The notes: a model not told the origin generated them from the sequence alone. Positions 31,840 through 44,984 are shown, numbered from the stretch's first letter. The stretch is DNA of 64,000 nucleotides from Pseudevernia furfuracea (GCA_022315425.1 JAIUPT010000038.1:1612001-1676000), one strand, 5' to 3'. Made by a program: numbers and translations.

Positions 31840-32683
31840 CTACTTCTTTCCTTTCCGCTTCTTTACCGTGCCGCCTTTCGATCCTGCCGTCGAGCCCCCT
31901 GCCGCGGGCCCTCCCGCCTCTACCAGAACCGCCTCTTCGTCGCTGTTGCCAGCTCCTGTCGACGCAGGTTTTGAATTCCCTGCAGGCACATCTTCGTCCA
32001 ATTCTTGCATGAACTTAGATGATATGCTTTCTCTCTCTTTGTCCCACCATTCACGATCTGCTCTACCCTTGGCCTGCAACTCGGCCACACGTTCGCGTAT
32101 TGTTGCGTTATTGACCATTTCATTGGCACTTTGGAAAATGGTCTGTCCCCAATTCGTAGCGAGAGCGTTCGCCTTGGGAATTCGTTTAGCATGGACCAGT
32201 AGACCAGATGAATGTTCTTACCTCCTCCACAACGTCTCTCAACTCCGCTTCCATCTCTTTCTCTGCCCTCAGAAATCTCTGCCACAGATCATCCCCAACA
32301 CTGCCCCTTTGCAGAAGCTGACTGAGCGGCTGTTTGGCTCCTCTTATTGCAAGTATTCTACGAATGTCTTCCACAGCCCGTTGAAGTAATGCGGCCTTCA
32401 ATATGCTATCGGGTACTGGTGTGGCTTTGTCTTGGCCTGGTTGAGGTTCGTGATGGAGAAGAGAGAGGTAGATGTTCCGTTGGACGTGAGGATCGAACCA
32501 TGGCTCTAAAGATGTTGACCTTGCTGTGGTTTTGTAAGCTCTGTGCACATGTACTCTGAAAAAATGCCGTAAAGGGCACCCACCTGCTCTCCGCTTTCTG
32601 TAGACTGAGGAGAAAGTCGCTAAAGATCCAACTAGTAGGCCCAGATACGCAAAAGGGATTGCAAGCCCAATCAGGTCCACCAT
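31840..32683 (-). CDS. SEC66: Sec66/Sec71, ER post-translational translocon subunit
   Basis: Subunit of the Sec62/63 complex for post-translational import into the ER. Exons in transcript order 32683-32584, 32523-32222 and 32172-31840 give 244 aa. N-terminal membrane anchor LIGLAIPFAYLGLLVGSLAT followed by FSSVYRKRR. Then SLEPWFDPHVQRNIYLSLLH, SILKAALLQRAVEDIRRILA, RGSVGDDLWQRFLRAEKEME, and after the last intron ANALATNWGQTIFQSANEM, all diagnostic of Sec66. The tail (GNSDEEAVLVEAGG plus a Lys-rich end) is typical. All junctions keep frame. Confidence 0.94.
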
Positions 32684-33135
32684 AGCTCACGTCTCGCGCC
32701 GAAGCACCTTCTTCAATGGGGCAGATCGCAGCTCTTTAGTTCTCTTCGAGTCCCTCGGGGAGAAAAACCTGTTCAACGCAGTCCGCTATTCATCAACGTT
32801 ACAGGCATAAGTCAAAGATAAATGCAGCAGCTAAGTACAATTATCGCCGACTTTCAAAGATGTTGAGAGAATTAAGGTATCGCGTCTGACCAGTTCAGAA
32901 CAAAGAACACCTCGCCAAACTTTCTCGAGAGCCGCGCAGTCGGCCCGAAGATTAGCCGTCGCCGACACGTGATGAAAGGTCCGTTTCCATTACCTGACTG
33001 TTCGAATTGCTTCAACACGCGAATTCTGGAACACAACTCTCTTAAGATGCTTCAGCACCACTTACGCACCTGGATCTCGGCTTCGAGTTCATGTTCGTGA
33101 TACGAGCCTTGCACATCTTACATCCTGCTGTCGCT
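32684..33135. other. Divergent promoter region between SEC66 and NPL4
   Basis: About 450 bases between divergent housekeeping genes; no separate gene seen. Confidence 0.5.
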
Positions 33136-35260
33136 ATGCCGCCCTCAAGCTCCATTCTCCTGCGGTTCGAGAGCAAGAACGGGCAGTTCAGATTGACCGT
33201 CGACCCAACTGATCTGTTTCCCTCTCTGCTTTCTAAAGTATCCGCTCTCCACGCTGCCTGGTCATACAAAGCAAAACTGAATTTCCTTCCCCAGATCCTC
33301 GATAACCTGCCCAAAGACGTTGACTCCCGGTCCGTCGTACTCTCGAACAAGCCTTTTGGTGGCGAAGACCGATTGTTGAGCACTCTGAATGGCGTTCCTA
33401 TTGCCAAAGTAGGCCTTGGGTATAGGAAATTTCATCCAAAGCGTATCACCTGGTACTGACCCGCTTCTATCTAGACATGGAGATAAACTCTTCTTGAAAT
33501 ACAGCGAACAACCTCCTATGAACGGACACTCTACAGCTTCTGTCGCCGTTCCTTCACAACCCCACAACTCGTCGAATCGCTTAAACGGCATACCCATTCT
33601 ACCAACAGAAGACTTCCCCATCGCTCCCCCTCCCCAAACTTCCCCAACAGCTACCATCAAAAGTCCTTGGGAAGTAGTACAGCAGTCAGAGTTAGACAAC
33701 CGATTAGACAAGCAAGATGGGAAGATACAACGGCGCCGAGACGAGAAAATGTGTAGACACGGTCAGAAAGGGATGTGCGATTACTGCATGCCACTCGAGC
33801 CTTATGCGCCACAGTACCTGGAAGAGAGGAAAATCAAGCATCTTTCCTTCCATTCTTACCTCCGAAAGATCAACTCTGCCACCAACAAACCCGAACTCAA
33901 GTCATCTTACATGCCACCTTTGAGCGAACCATTCTACCGAGTAAAGCGGGACTGTCCGTCAGGGCACCCACAATGGCCCGAAGGTATCTGTACAAAATGT
34001 CAACCGAGCGCCATCACTTTACAGGCCCAACCTTACCGAATGGTAGACCATGTCGAGTTTGCGTCACCCTCGCTCATCAACTCGTTGCTTGACTTCTGGA
34101 GAGCTTCAGGATCACAAAGAGTAGGCTTTCTCTACGGCCATTACGAGGAATACAAGGAAGTGCCGCTAGGCGTCAAAGCTGTCGTTGAAGCCATATACGA
34201 GCCGCCACAGATTGATGAAATAGATGGATGCTCGCTACATGATTGGGAGAATGAAAAGGAGATCGATGAGGTCGCACGATTATGTGGCTTGCAAAAGGTT
34301 GGGGTCATATTTACAGATCTTATCGATGCTGGAGCTGGAGATGGTACCGTGGTTTGCAAGCGACATATTGATTCTTACTACCTATCATCACTCGAAATCG
34401 CCTTTGCAGCCCGATTGCAGGCTCAAAACCCAAAACCCACCAAATGGAGTGACACCGGTCGATTTGGCTCGAACTTTGTCACTTGCGTTTTGAGCGGAGA
34501 CGAAGACGGAGGCATCGCAATCACAGCTTTCCAGGTCTCAAATTCAGCCGTCGAGATGATAAGAGCAGACATTGTTGAACCTTCAGCTGATCCTTCGGTT
34601 ATGATCGTCCGTGGCGAAGAAGAGGACGATGGCTCTTCTAGTCGCACGCGGTACATCCCTGAAGTCTTCTATCGACGAATCAACGAGTATGGAGCGAGCG
34701 TGCAAGAAAACGCAAAGCCTAGCTTCCCAGTCGAATATTTGCTCGTGACTCTCACTCATGGTTTCCCCACTGAATCGTCCCAGATGTTCAACAGCTCGAA
34801 TTTTGCAATCGAAAACCGGGAAGCGATTGGTCAAAGCCAGGAATGGAAAGCTGTAGCAACACAGCTCGGTGTAAGCGGAAGTAAGATCGATGGCCAAAGG
34901 GGCATAAAGGCTGTCTCCGACTTTCATCTGCTATGCTTTCTTCACGGCATGGGCATTCTCAGCAAGGTAGCCGCTTTCCTTCTTCTCTACCCACTATCCT
35001 TGCGTTTCGCTAACCTCCAACTCCCCTGCTAGGAAGAAGAGGCTGTTCTCTGCCGCGTAGCTCGTACACACGACCTCGCGGATGGGTTCCAACTCCTCGA
35101 AACACCTGGCTGGGCTACCTTGCTGGAAATACTGCGGGAAAGTGGTGAGCGTCCCCCCAAGCGTCCTTCACATTCTGCTTTTGAACCGAGCGTTGGTTAT
35201 GGTTTAGGTTCAGATGGCGAACAACTTGCTAAGAGGTTTAAGGGAGCTAGCTTGAGATAG
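33136..35260 (+). CDS. NPL4: NPL4, Cdc48-Ufd1 ubiquitin cofactor
   Basis: Adaptor that binds polyubiquitin and feeds substrates to the Cdc48/p97 unfoldase in ERAD and chromatin extraction. Exons 33136-33419, 33475-34966, 35033-35144 and 35208-35260 give 646 aa, the usual length. The N-terminal ubiquitin-like domain (ILLRFESKNGQFRLTVDP) continues across intron 1 to HGDKLFLKYSEQPP. The zinc-finger region KMCRHGQKGMCDYCMPLEPY and CPSGHPQWPEGICTKCQPSA, with HLSFHSYLRKINS, are hallmarks. The MPN-like domain follows (VDHVEFASPSLINSLLDFWR, GFLYGHYEEYKEVPLGVKAV, LCGLQKVGVIFTDLI). The start ATG at 33136 puts the ubiquitin-like domain at the N-terminus as in homologues. Confidence 0.96.
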
Positions 35261-35793
35261 CATGGCATCTTTATTTCAATAGACTAGCATAGCGAAATGC
35301 ATGCATAAATCGGTGCGGATTGTCGGTAGGCATTTTCGGGGCGCGAGGCGAGCGTATAATTGACAGTTACCGCCACGACATGATGATTCAGGTTAGAGAA
35401 TAAGTGCGTTGAAACTGCATAAGCACCTGCTGGCTGGAACGAGAGGTAAGGTAATATAGATGCAAATCTTGGGTGGTACGAAAATGACGGTGTTCAAATT
35501 TCTTGGTCCCTGAAAATGAATCTTCCAACCTTGTCCCAACAACCAAGCTGCTCGGAGGATGACCGAAATCCAAGATCTCTTTCTCATCGAGGCCAACACC
35601 AACGCATACGGAATGACCAATGTTGACCGGTGCGCATCAAACATACAATGACCTGTCTGGGGCAGGAACAAGTGGGCCCGTTTTCTCGTCCGAGCTCAAC
35701 GGTTTAGACGTTGACCTCTATAACTTCGTGCCCCCACTGTATATACAAAACCTCAGCCCACGTCCTCCATCCCACATTCCTCGCGCGCCAAAC
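35261..35793. other. Intergenic, convergent 3' flanks
   Basis: About 530 bases between convergent genes; no domain-bearing frame. Confidence 0.5.
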
Positions 35794-36916
35794 TTACGCC
35801 AAAAGATACCTCGCCGCGTGCCCAACGTGATCGTCCGCAAACGTCGCCATTGTGAAATAACTATGATCGTACCCGTCCTGCCACCGCACATTCACCTTGC
35901 CCTTCCCCCGGGCCGCTTCGACAAAGTTCTCGGGCAGGAGTTGGCCTTGTTTGTAGAAATTGTCGCTCGTGCCCTTTTTGCATCCACAACCGGAACGATT
36001 AGCTAAAAGCCCCCCAGCCCTTGCGCACTGCTAAGGGGGTTGGGTGGGGGGGGGGGGGGGGGGAAGTGAGGAGGGGGTTAACGTACCACGTCGATGAGGA
36101 TATCCAACGGCTCCCCTGACCACTTCTTCACCAGCTCCGTCGCGTCGTGTTCCGCCCACTTGGCCTTCTCGTCCTCGCCAAAGTAGCCCCCGAACGCCTT
36201 TTGACCCCATTGGCAATTGCTCGGGTTGGCGATGGGCGCGAAGGCGGAGACGGATTTGTATTTCCCGGGGTTCTTGAGGAACTGGGGATCGTATGGTTTC
36301 AGCAAGGGGATGCACAATCCCTCCCATCAAAAGGGGCGGGGGGGGGGGAGGGAAATGTGCTCACCAACGTCAAAGCGCCATGTCCGCCCATACTGTGTCC
36401 GAAGACGCTGACCCTCGCCGGATCCACCTGGTCGAAGTTGTCGAAAACGGCCTTGGGGAGCTCCGAGGTGATGTAGCTGTACATTTTGTATCCCTTGGTC
36501 CACGGCGGTTTGGTCGCGTCGACGTAGAAGCCCGCGCCGCTTCCGAAGTCAAAGGATTCGTCTTCGCCTTGGATCTTCAGACCACCTGGGGAAAAAATTC
36601 CCATTAGCTCTGCTGTTTCCAGACGAATTGGGGGATAATCGGGTGCCATACGTGGGCTCGTGTCCGGTTAGAGCACAGCAATGCCCTTTTCGCTCGCGGC
36701 ATGCTGGAAGAAACCCTTCTCCGCTCCATTGTCTCCAGTGCATGTCAAACCGGCCAGGTATATCAAGAGGGGAACTTTGTGGAGGGGGTTTGTGGTGGTT
36801 TGAGGGGGCAGGTAGAGATTGAAAGCCATCTCACAATTGGTGGAGGAGGCATTGTGGGAGAGTTTGAGGAGCTTGCCCCCAAAGGATGCGATTGTTGCTT
36901 TTGTTTGTACAGACAT
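35794..36916 (-). CDS. S-formylglutathione hydrolase with an in-frame stop codon
   Basis: Esterase-D-type enzyme that hydrolyses S-formylglutathione to formate and glutathione in formaldehyde detoxification. Exons in transcript order 36916-36652, 36585-36365, 36281-36087 and 35973-35794 would give 286 codons plus stop, the family length. Motifs: FNLYLPPQ, PLLIYLAGLTCTGDN, PDTSPR|GLKIQGEDESFDFG (split by intron 1), GAGFYVDATKPPW, nucleophile FGHSMGGHGALTL, acid GTSDNFYKQGQL and base GYDHSYFTMATF. Codon 83 (36670-36668) reads TAA, in frame, between ASEKGIAVL and PDTSPR. Everything on both sides is intact and no alternative splice removes it. This is a nonsense allele, a very recent pseudogene or a base error in the assembly. 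Introns 2 and 3 contain runs of 11 and 18 G. Confidence 0.88.
36046..36063 (+). repeat. Poly-G tract (18 G) within an intron
   Basis: Uninterrupted G run in intron 3 of the S-formylglutathione hydrolase gene (poly-C on the transcript). A second run of 11 G lies in intron 2 at 36338-36348. Confidence 0.9.
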
Positions 36917-37361
36917 TGTTATTGGGGTTGAGGATTGAGCAGGTTGGAATTGAGAGAAAGCGCAGATATTATGTACAGGACTTAACTTTGAGGGAAGCTG
37001 TGACGTCGTTGGGCGGAGACTGCGGGGATGCTTTCCGCACCTGCGCTGTGCGAAGGATGGCAAAGAACATTTTCATCCATCATTAAAACAAAATTGAAGT
37101 AGAGAAGTAGACGTTAGTTCTCTCAATCAGCTTGGAAATCAATGAAAACTGACCGTTGAACGCAATGCTTCAACATGAGAAAGACGGGCCCCCTTGCGAT
37201 CTGACCAACACTATGCTCTTTCAATGAAAATCGAAGACAAAAGACTGGGAATTCACCAACTCGAATTGCCCACTGCGTGCTTCTGGGCTTGTGACCGTGT
37301 CTTCTGATTGCCCAGGGCCGATGATGATTCACACCCCATGTCCTTTACCCAATCTCGCCAA
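36917..37361. other. Intergenic
   Basis: About 445 bases between two minus-strand genes: 5' flank of the hydrolase and 3' flank of separase. Nothing identified. Confidence 0.5.
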
Positions 37362-40300
37362 TTAACCAAGATATACAGGTACACCATACACGACAGGCGC
37401 CGCTCCATTTAGATACCTCAATATACAAGAATCTCGGCCTTGAACGACGGCCTGATCCAACGATATTGATTTTCTCTCATCCCTCTCCGTCTTCTCAACA
37501 GTCCTGGCTCTGCCCTTGCCTTTCTGCTTCGCTCCTTTCTTCACTGGACTGCTCGATACAGGCGGCTGACGACCCTCGAAAAGCCCCCACCTCTCCAAAA
37601 CTGTATGAGAAAAACGGTCGATGTCTTTGTCCGTCACATCCCAAAGTGTTGCTAGCATCGCAGGGCAGCCAGCATGCATGTAGTTCATCGGCGTTCCGTA
37701 GGGCTCGAATTCCCCGGCTTCGGTCAGCGCCCCACTGCTGCAGCCCATCAACAGAGCTACAGCACACTTGTCGAGTTTCTTAATGGTCCTAGATCGTATG
37801 TACTGCCCACCGCTGCCATGTCCAAAGTACAGGAAAATATCGTTGTTCTCCAAGCAAGTCTTCATTTCGGCCTCGGTAGGCTCTCGCTGAACGATGCATT
37901 CCCAGCCCGAAAGTTTCTGCAGTGACTCTTCGAACTTTGTTTGAGTAGCCGTCAGATCACCTCCTGGGTTCAGTATAGATGCACCATTGTTTTTACTAGC
38001 GTATATTCGGCCATCGGTACTTGTTGGACTTCTCCTTTGTTGTATTATCCTATTCCTCAAGCATCCGAGGGAAGGCAGCCGAGACACAGCTTGATCTTTG
38101 ATACATGGCAGTGATTCCCATGGGAAGCAGTGGAGACGCTTGTCCAGAATGAGTATCGTATGCTTTTCCGACTCATTGCCTTGCTCGTTCTCAACAGCTT
38201 GGTGATAGTGCCGAAGGGCATCAATGATGTCAATCACAATCTATAAGCAGTCAGCAGACGTAACTCAAGTCTAGGGAACAGAGTAGGTTATCAACTGACC
38301 GAGTCGAAATCAACCTCGTCATAAGCATTGCGTTCGCCATTGAATTGCAGAATATCGACCACGAAGTATAGGAGATCCACCAAAAGCTCATCCAAATCAT
38401 TAGAGTCGCTCGGATTCCCAAGGCCAACAAAAAGCTCGAGCACGCGCAAATCTAGCGCCACGCGACTTGACTGGCCTCCTCGTCCTACCTTTTGTCGAGA
38501 TGGTAAATGCTTATCCAAAATGTTCTGGAGTGACTGCTGAAAGCGTGACAAGAGAGCTGGGCTCTGCGCTGTTTGTGAGAATATAGCTTTGAATCCCCCG
38601 AGCCAGATGTTTTCCATATTAGTCAGAAGATCCTTCAATCTGGCATCAAGTGTAGCTCTTCCATCCCACCATTCCGTCTTGGCTCCTTTGTGGGAAAAGT
38701 CTTGTGCACTATGGGTCGAAATATTCGCAAGACTGATAATATCTTGCAACTCCGCTTTTCCTTGATCATATCCGAAGGTCTCCTCATCCTGGTCTAAGGA
38801 ATTGTGCCGATTTAGTGGAAGCCTTAGGATGAACGGTGTCTGGCCGGAGCGTATCTTGGAAATAAGGATCTCATCCCGCTCCTGACCCAATGTCATAGAC
38901 ACAACGTTCCAATCTTGAGGTATGATGTCGATGTATTTGGTTTGAAAGGTAGAAAGTTCGAGTTCATCATACATCGGGGCACTTTCTTGGTTCTCGACAG
39001 CATCATCCTTTGGCCAATCGAACGTATCTTTTCCATTAGGCAATCTACAATCCACTTGAATAGTCAAAGACTCCCTTGTCATCGAAAGCATCCTACCCAC
39101 CTCTGTGAACATGAGTCAGTCTACAATTTTCTATCTTCCTACTTTTGATGACTCACCTAAAAAGTATAAGAGGACTCCAGGTGAAACGGAAGTTCTTGAA
39201 CTTGCCGACGAAACAGCAGAAAGCACCATAAGTACCTTTCCAAGCGCATCAGAGATCTCATGCACAACTGCCGTAGAAGAGGAGGTTGTTGCTGATCTAA
39301 AGACATTACTTATCTCGTCTTGCGCAAGACGAAAGAATTTAGCTTGATCCTTGGCCAGTGACAGACTTCTGGGTTTAGTTTTTTTCGCCAACGCTTTGCC
39401 TGTGGCACTTTTTGCAGATGTAGCGCCTCTGCCCTTTGGAGGGCTGTTGGACTTGTTCTGCTGGTCCTGTCTGTCACTATGACAGGCTTTGATTGCTGGA
39501 CACGAGATGGTAGACTCGGGTATCACGCAGAAGACAGGATCGCTGACAAAGTGCTCCAGTCCTTGGCGAAAGCGTACTCGTGATGTAAGTAGAGCTTGTA
39601 GCACTAAGTCCTGCTGGTCACGAGAGTGAGCATCTGTCTCGTTCAGCAGCGAAGCGGCTGCGTCGAGACCACCTTCGGACAACTTTGCATATACGCGCCC
39701 TCGAACAATCTCGCGCCTCACGCGGTGCAAAGCAATCACCTCAAAGGCAGGAACTTCCTCCGATGAGGTTTTTGAAGAGTCATGTTGTGCGACTGACTTG
39801 CTCTGTGGCCTCTTTGAGACAGTCTGCCGTTGTCTACCTTGAGGCAGTCGTGCCGGTTTAGCCTCTTCTAGAGTCAACGCACTCATGTCGATCTCGAGAG
39901 TAGCTGCTGTTGAGCGCTTTTGAACTAAGCTGTCTAGAAAAGTCTTTGCCACCAGATTGTGAATTGTCGATTCTGCAACGCCAATGGCAGATACTCCAGC
40001 TCTCACTTCGCCTTTTTTGGTATGATGAGTAGCCAAGAAGAGCTGCAAAGACGCATAATGTCGATCGCGCGGAAGTCCAGAGACGAGATTTTCTGCTTGC
40101 TGTACATACAACAAACCTTCTTCAACCCCTCCACTGCGGATCAAATGATCACCAAGGAGCGCCGTGGTTCGACTGTTGAGAGACGCAGCTTCAACCGCTT
40201 TCGCAATCTTCTGCCCCTGCTGGAGGTAGTAGCGTACTTCGGGATAAAGACCGTTATACGAGAAGAGCAGGGACAGGTGATTGAGGCCGCGGACTATTCG

Positions 40301-43300
40301 AGGAACAAGGGTCCAGAATGTCACACCGGAAAGCATCGAATGGGACGTTGATGTATTTTCAGAAGAAGCAGATATCGCCAAGTCCGGCATGCCATCTACC
40401 AGATGGTCATTTTCGCTTTCAACTGGACCCTTTCGTACTACTCCGTTGACTCTGTTCTGACTCCGTTCTAGGATCGACCATGATCGGTGACAATTTTTCA
40501 CACATAAGCGGGCGAAGAAGAGCGCCTTCGATGGCTGACCTTCTGCAGCGGCTAATAATGAATGAACATAGTATGCATCCGCAGTCATCTGAAACAGGTC
40601 GCTCCAATCCTTGGACCTCATTTTTTCGGGTTTGTCCGTACAGGCACGGCCATCAAATAACTCTCGGGCTCGCGCCAGATTCTCCTTGCTGCTCGACGTT
40701 AGCAAAACTCACAAGTGGCGCGCAGAGGTTCTCACCAGGTCTTCGAATTTCCATTGGCAAGTGCGTACTCGGCGTACGATAAATGCCATCGCTGCTTGAC
40801 CTTACCGAACAAATCTGAGGCTTCAAGATACCTTTGCGCTTTGTGAAGGACGGAACCGGCAAGACCAGAATATCCAAGTCTCACGTGTTGCAAGCCCAGT
40901 TCAGAAAGTTTTGAGACTAACGCAGAGCTTTGCACAGATAATGCAGCTTCATGAATTACGACCGCGATATTCAGGGCTGATACTCTGTACAACTCTAGTC
41001 CCTGCATGTCTAGGTACTCGCCCAACATCTCGAGCTGTACCAGCCAGTCTGCAATATCATATACCTTTATTTGGAGCGAAACCCAATCGATGTTTTCTTG
41101 GACCAACTTTGACCATGAGGTAATCACTGACTCCAGCTCCTTGATATTTGGAATTTTTTGACGTAGAGTGATAAGAAGGCATCGGCATGTGGTGAGGTGG
41201 GGTAGAAATCTCAACAGGCCCGTATCAAAATGTGCACCCGTTGTGACTTCTGAGGGTTCCTCGAGCATTTGATCTATGAGACTATTTCCGAGTGCTCCAG
41301 GAGTGATCAGAAGTGAACGGAGCAATCGAACAACAACCCTGAGACGCCGCACCGGGAATTTGTTTTGCTCGTACGTGGATAGCAATGATGTACCAATGTT
41401 GGTCAATGCATCGTAAATCGTCGGTGTTGGGCCTTGGATATTCAGAATTGATAAGAGAGATACGAGTTGATGCTCAAGCAGGACGCCACGTTCGCTTGCA
41501 GAGAGCCCATTCGCGTTATACAACGACTGTTGTCGAGATCCTTGATCAACAGCTTTCAACGCCACCCTGGGATACGCGGAGAGCTTTCGAGAAAGAGGCA
41601 GTAGCTCGCTATCTAGCTCAAGCACATTTGGCATTGACTGAGTGGCTGCAGCTTCCATGGCTATCCGAATGATGCCGGAGTCAAGCTCAACATCAAGAGC
41701 TTGTTCGTATGAGTCCGCCGCTTTCTTGTAGTCTTTCATATCTTCGCAGAGCTGTCCTAATTTTTCGAGCTTCAAAGGTAGAGACCCTGCAAGCTTTTCG
41801 GACAGTGGGCGATCTCGGATAAGTTCGATTGACAGCTGGAGACATTCCCTGTAGGATTTCGCATCTTTCCCCCCCCGCTTCAAACACAGGTAACGATACC
41901 AGTAAGCATTGGAGATTGATACGAAGAAGGACGAAGCCCCGTTGTCCTCATCTGTAGCCCGATTTGCATTCGCATTAAAGTCTGCAATGCTCGAAGCAAG
42001 TCTAAAGGAGTCTTGAAGCCCTGTTTCTAGAGTTTTCCAAACTTCGGCTTCTGAGTCAGCAGAGAGCCGAGCCAGTGCCACAACTGATTCAATACTTGGA
42101 GCTGCAAACCGTGCTGCCAGTCTCATTCGCTGGTCACGGCGCACTGACGTCTTCTCATGCCCACCTCGGCTATTACCACTACCGACATAACGGACTAGGA
42201 ATCTGGCACACAATAACACGATATTAAAACTTTCGTGGACGAGCGTAGATTGAGCTCTTATCTCTTTGGCTTTCGATGACCTGTGACTATCCTGGCAAAT
42301 AGAGAACGCAGATCTTCTGAGGCTAGCAACGGCCAGGAGGAGCTCATCCAACTCTGCGGAATCACCCTGTAAGTCACCTTCAAGGCTTCTGGCAGCATCC
42401 TTTAATAAAATAATGAGCCTCTCGTTAGGGTTAGAGTCTAGTGATCGAATTTCAAGGCTGGCCAACCGACATTTTACACCGCATAATTGCGTTCGTGATA
42501 ACGCACTTTCGGGGGCACATTCTCTTGCTTTCCTGACCCAGCGAATGGCTTCGGAATGTTGTGAACTCTCTTGGGCTGAGTCTGCCAACAACTGATAGGT
42601 TGAAAAAAGGATGTCTTCTCGAAATCCCTTCACGTTTTGGACGCATTCCGTGATGACCTGGACGGCGCGTTTCGTGATTTCGTACTTCTCCGCTTTGGCC
42701 AATTTTGAGCGACGGTTATAGACTGCTAGGCATCGAGAAAAAGGGTCCACAATCTCTTTGGCAATATCGCTTTCATGACCCGAGATCTTCCACCACGTTG
42801 AGCGTACCTGGAAAGCCAGGAGTTGGATTTGAAAAGCGATATCCGGAGATAGACTATTGTCCGATGCAAGCGATTTATCATCTTCTGCAGAACAGAAAGT
42901 AGGGCACAATGCTATAAATGCTTGAGCAAGAGACTCTAGTTGTCGAGCAACTTTTTCTTGAGACCCAGGCACATCCGATTCAAGTTGTCGCCGGATTAGA
43001 TTCGCTGGAGAGTGTGGTACGCTGAATTCTAAGTGCTGGAGGGCAGTTCCTGTAGCGGAAGCGTCTCTTCTTAACGCAAGAATCTTTAACACTTGTAATT
43101 GTGTTGTGATGATTAAAGACAAAAGCTGTCCTCTGGCACTGGTGTTCCTGAACCTCAGCATCTCAGCCAGCGTCTCGGTCTTGGGGTCTAATTTCTCTTC
43201 CTCTTTCCAGAAACCCGCAGAAACAGCAGTTCCCTGGCCAAATGACGCAGCCTTAGAACCCTCAAGGCGTCTCTTGAGGATTCGAAGTTCTCGCAAAGCA

Positions 43301-44010
43301 ATGCCGTCAAAGCCCAAAGCTAATAGCTTGCCGATCAAGGCAGACATACCACTTTCCAATTGCAGGTATGGCAGCACAGTCGAAGAGTCTCTCTGGCATT
43401 GAAGAGAGCGGAGAGTAGCAAATGCAATACGCGCGCATTCTGCCTGAGCTCTCAGCTCGTCCATTGTTAGCTTGATCGAAGCTGTGGACGATGAGCGTCG
43501 AGAGCGATCTTTTCTGCCGGGCGAATTGGCCAGTCGATTGACACATAGCGGTTGCAAAGGTGTCTGGCTTCGCGACTCGGTTCCATTGGAAAAGGAGGAA
43601 CTCGACGAAGATCGTGCAAGCGGTTTTCTTTTTGCCTGAGTAATCTTTCTAGCTGGAGGATCCTTGATCGCGTCGGTGAGGGACTTCAAAGTCGCATTTA
43701 CAACTTCAGTGGCAAGAATCAATTTCTCCTGCGATTGTATCTGAACAGATTGCTCTCCCGGAATCTCGAGAATAGTGACTGCAGGCCGTTTCCCGGCCCG
43801 CGCCACTGTAGCTTTCATTGGTCGAGTTGAGGAACCTTTCCCTTTTGGCGGCGGAACATTGACAGATGGCTTTTTTTGCTGCAAAGAAGGGCTCGAAGTA
43901 GGCGCGAGGAAGGACCGCAACGATTCTACTGTTGCAGAAGTACATGATGTCGTTGAAGCCACTGCACGTTGAATGTTTGCTGCCCGTGCTGGCAGCTCCT
44001 TTTGGGTCAT
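37362..44010 (-). CDS. ESP1: Separase (separin), clan CD cysteine protease
   Basis: Cleaves the cohesin kleisin at anaphase onset (Aspergillus BimB, yeast Esp1). Exons in transcript order 44010-40736, 40688-39157, 39102-38300 and 38240-37362 give 2162 aa, the usual size. The long N-terminal region is helical and repeat-like (KLEKLGQLCEDMKDYKKAAD, HVRLGYSGLAGSVLHKAQRY). The C-terminal domain carries LILDKRLHCFPWESLPCIKD, then the catalytic dyad: His in IFLYFGHGSGGQY (~2011) and Cys in VALLMGCSSGAL (~2037), followed by YGTPMNYMHAGCPAMLATLW and VTDKDIDRFSH. An ATG 66 codons upstream in the same exon is possible, but the Met at 44010 (MTQKELPARAANIQRAV) gives the more usual start. Confidence 0.95.
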
Positions 44011-44254
44011 CGTAAATGTGCGTCTATGTATTTTGGCAAGTAGCTGCACTGGTTCAGCGCGCAGGCTATAGTCATACTTCAAGATGCTGCATATCAATGT
44101 TGCAGAAGCTGTGATGAGGTTTGAAAATGAGTAAACAATGCGGCAATTAAGCTTTCGGGAAGGTCGCGCTTCCCGGTCCCGAAATCTCAAGTCTGGGATG
44201 CCGAACATTTTTGGCTTGGAAGGTGAAGCTCATAATTGAGCAAGCATCAGTTCT

Positions 44255-44984
44255 ATGAAGGTTACAATGTCTACTGCGTTGACTTACCACCGTCTTGCTT
44301 CTGTGTATAGATCGTCGGCCCATTCTTTACCTTTCCACTTGTCACGAGCAGTCAATGCCTCGCATTTCCAATACTGCCGAACGTATGCCGCTTCCACAGC
44401 AAATTTACCACGTGTTGCCCAACCCTCCGTATGGCACTCAATCATTCCGAAGGCATTCCGGAGCCCGGAAACCTCGCAAGTGCCAACCAAGCCTCAGCGT
44501 ACGAAAGAATGGAACCCCGCAACATTCTTCATCTGCATCTTCCTCCTCATCGGGTCAAATGCTATTCAAATGCTCACACTGAAGAACGAGTATTCAGGTT
44601 TTAGCCGGAAAGCTGATGCCAAGATCAAGTTGCTGAAAGACGTTTTGGATAGAGTGCAGCGCGGGGAGAATGTGGATGTCGAGAAAATTTTGGGCACCGG
44701 AGACGAGGAGCAGGAGCAGGAATGGAGAGATGGTAGGTGGCCACACGAGCTGTCCCTGATGGTCCTGCGAATCTCATACCCGAGTATCAGTATTGCGCAA
44801 TCTTGAAGAAGAAGATCAAATGTGGCAGGCCAAGGACCGCAGACGGGAGAAAAAGCAGCTACAGAACGAGCAGGAGGCGGAAGCAGATGGTGCCAAGACT
44901 GAACATGGGGCTGTCGACGACACGTATTCAGGAAATTCGAAAAATACCTCCAACGTCGCTAAGAGACCTCCGGACTTCTATTGA
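44255..44984 (+). CDS. DUF5321-family mitochondrial membrane protein
   Basis: Fungal protein of unknown function. Exons 44255-44732 and 44791-44984 (GTAGGT donor) give 223 aa; a second in-frame ATG at 44267 is equally plausible. Residues 1-60 are basic, Ser/Thr-rich and free of acidic residues apart from the first few codons, like a mitochondrial presequence. The signature EWNPATFFICIFLLIGSNAI forms a membrane segment. It is followed by YSGFSRKADAKIKLLKDVLD, RVQRGENVDVEKILGTGDEE and, after the intron, VLRNLEEEDQMWQAKDRRR, characteristic of the family. The C-terminal 40 residues are charged and variable. It is divergent from separase. Confidence 0.85.

Noticed and set aside
37362..44010. Separase as the protease partner of the gasdermin-like protein
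   Set aside because: Caspase-like proteases do accompany some fungal gasdermins, but this gene has full separase length and motifs, lies ~13 kb away and is an essential cell-cycle gene.
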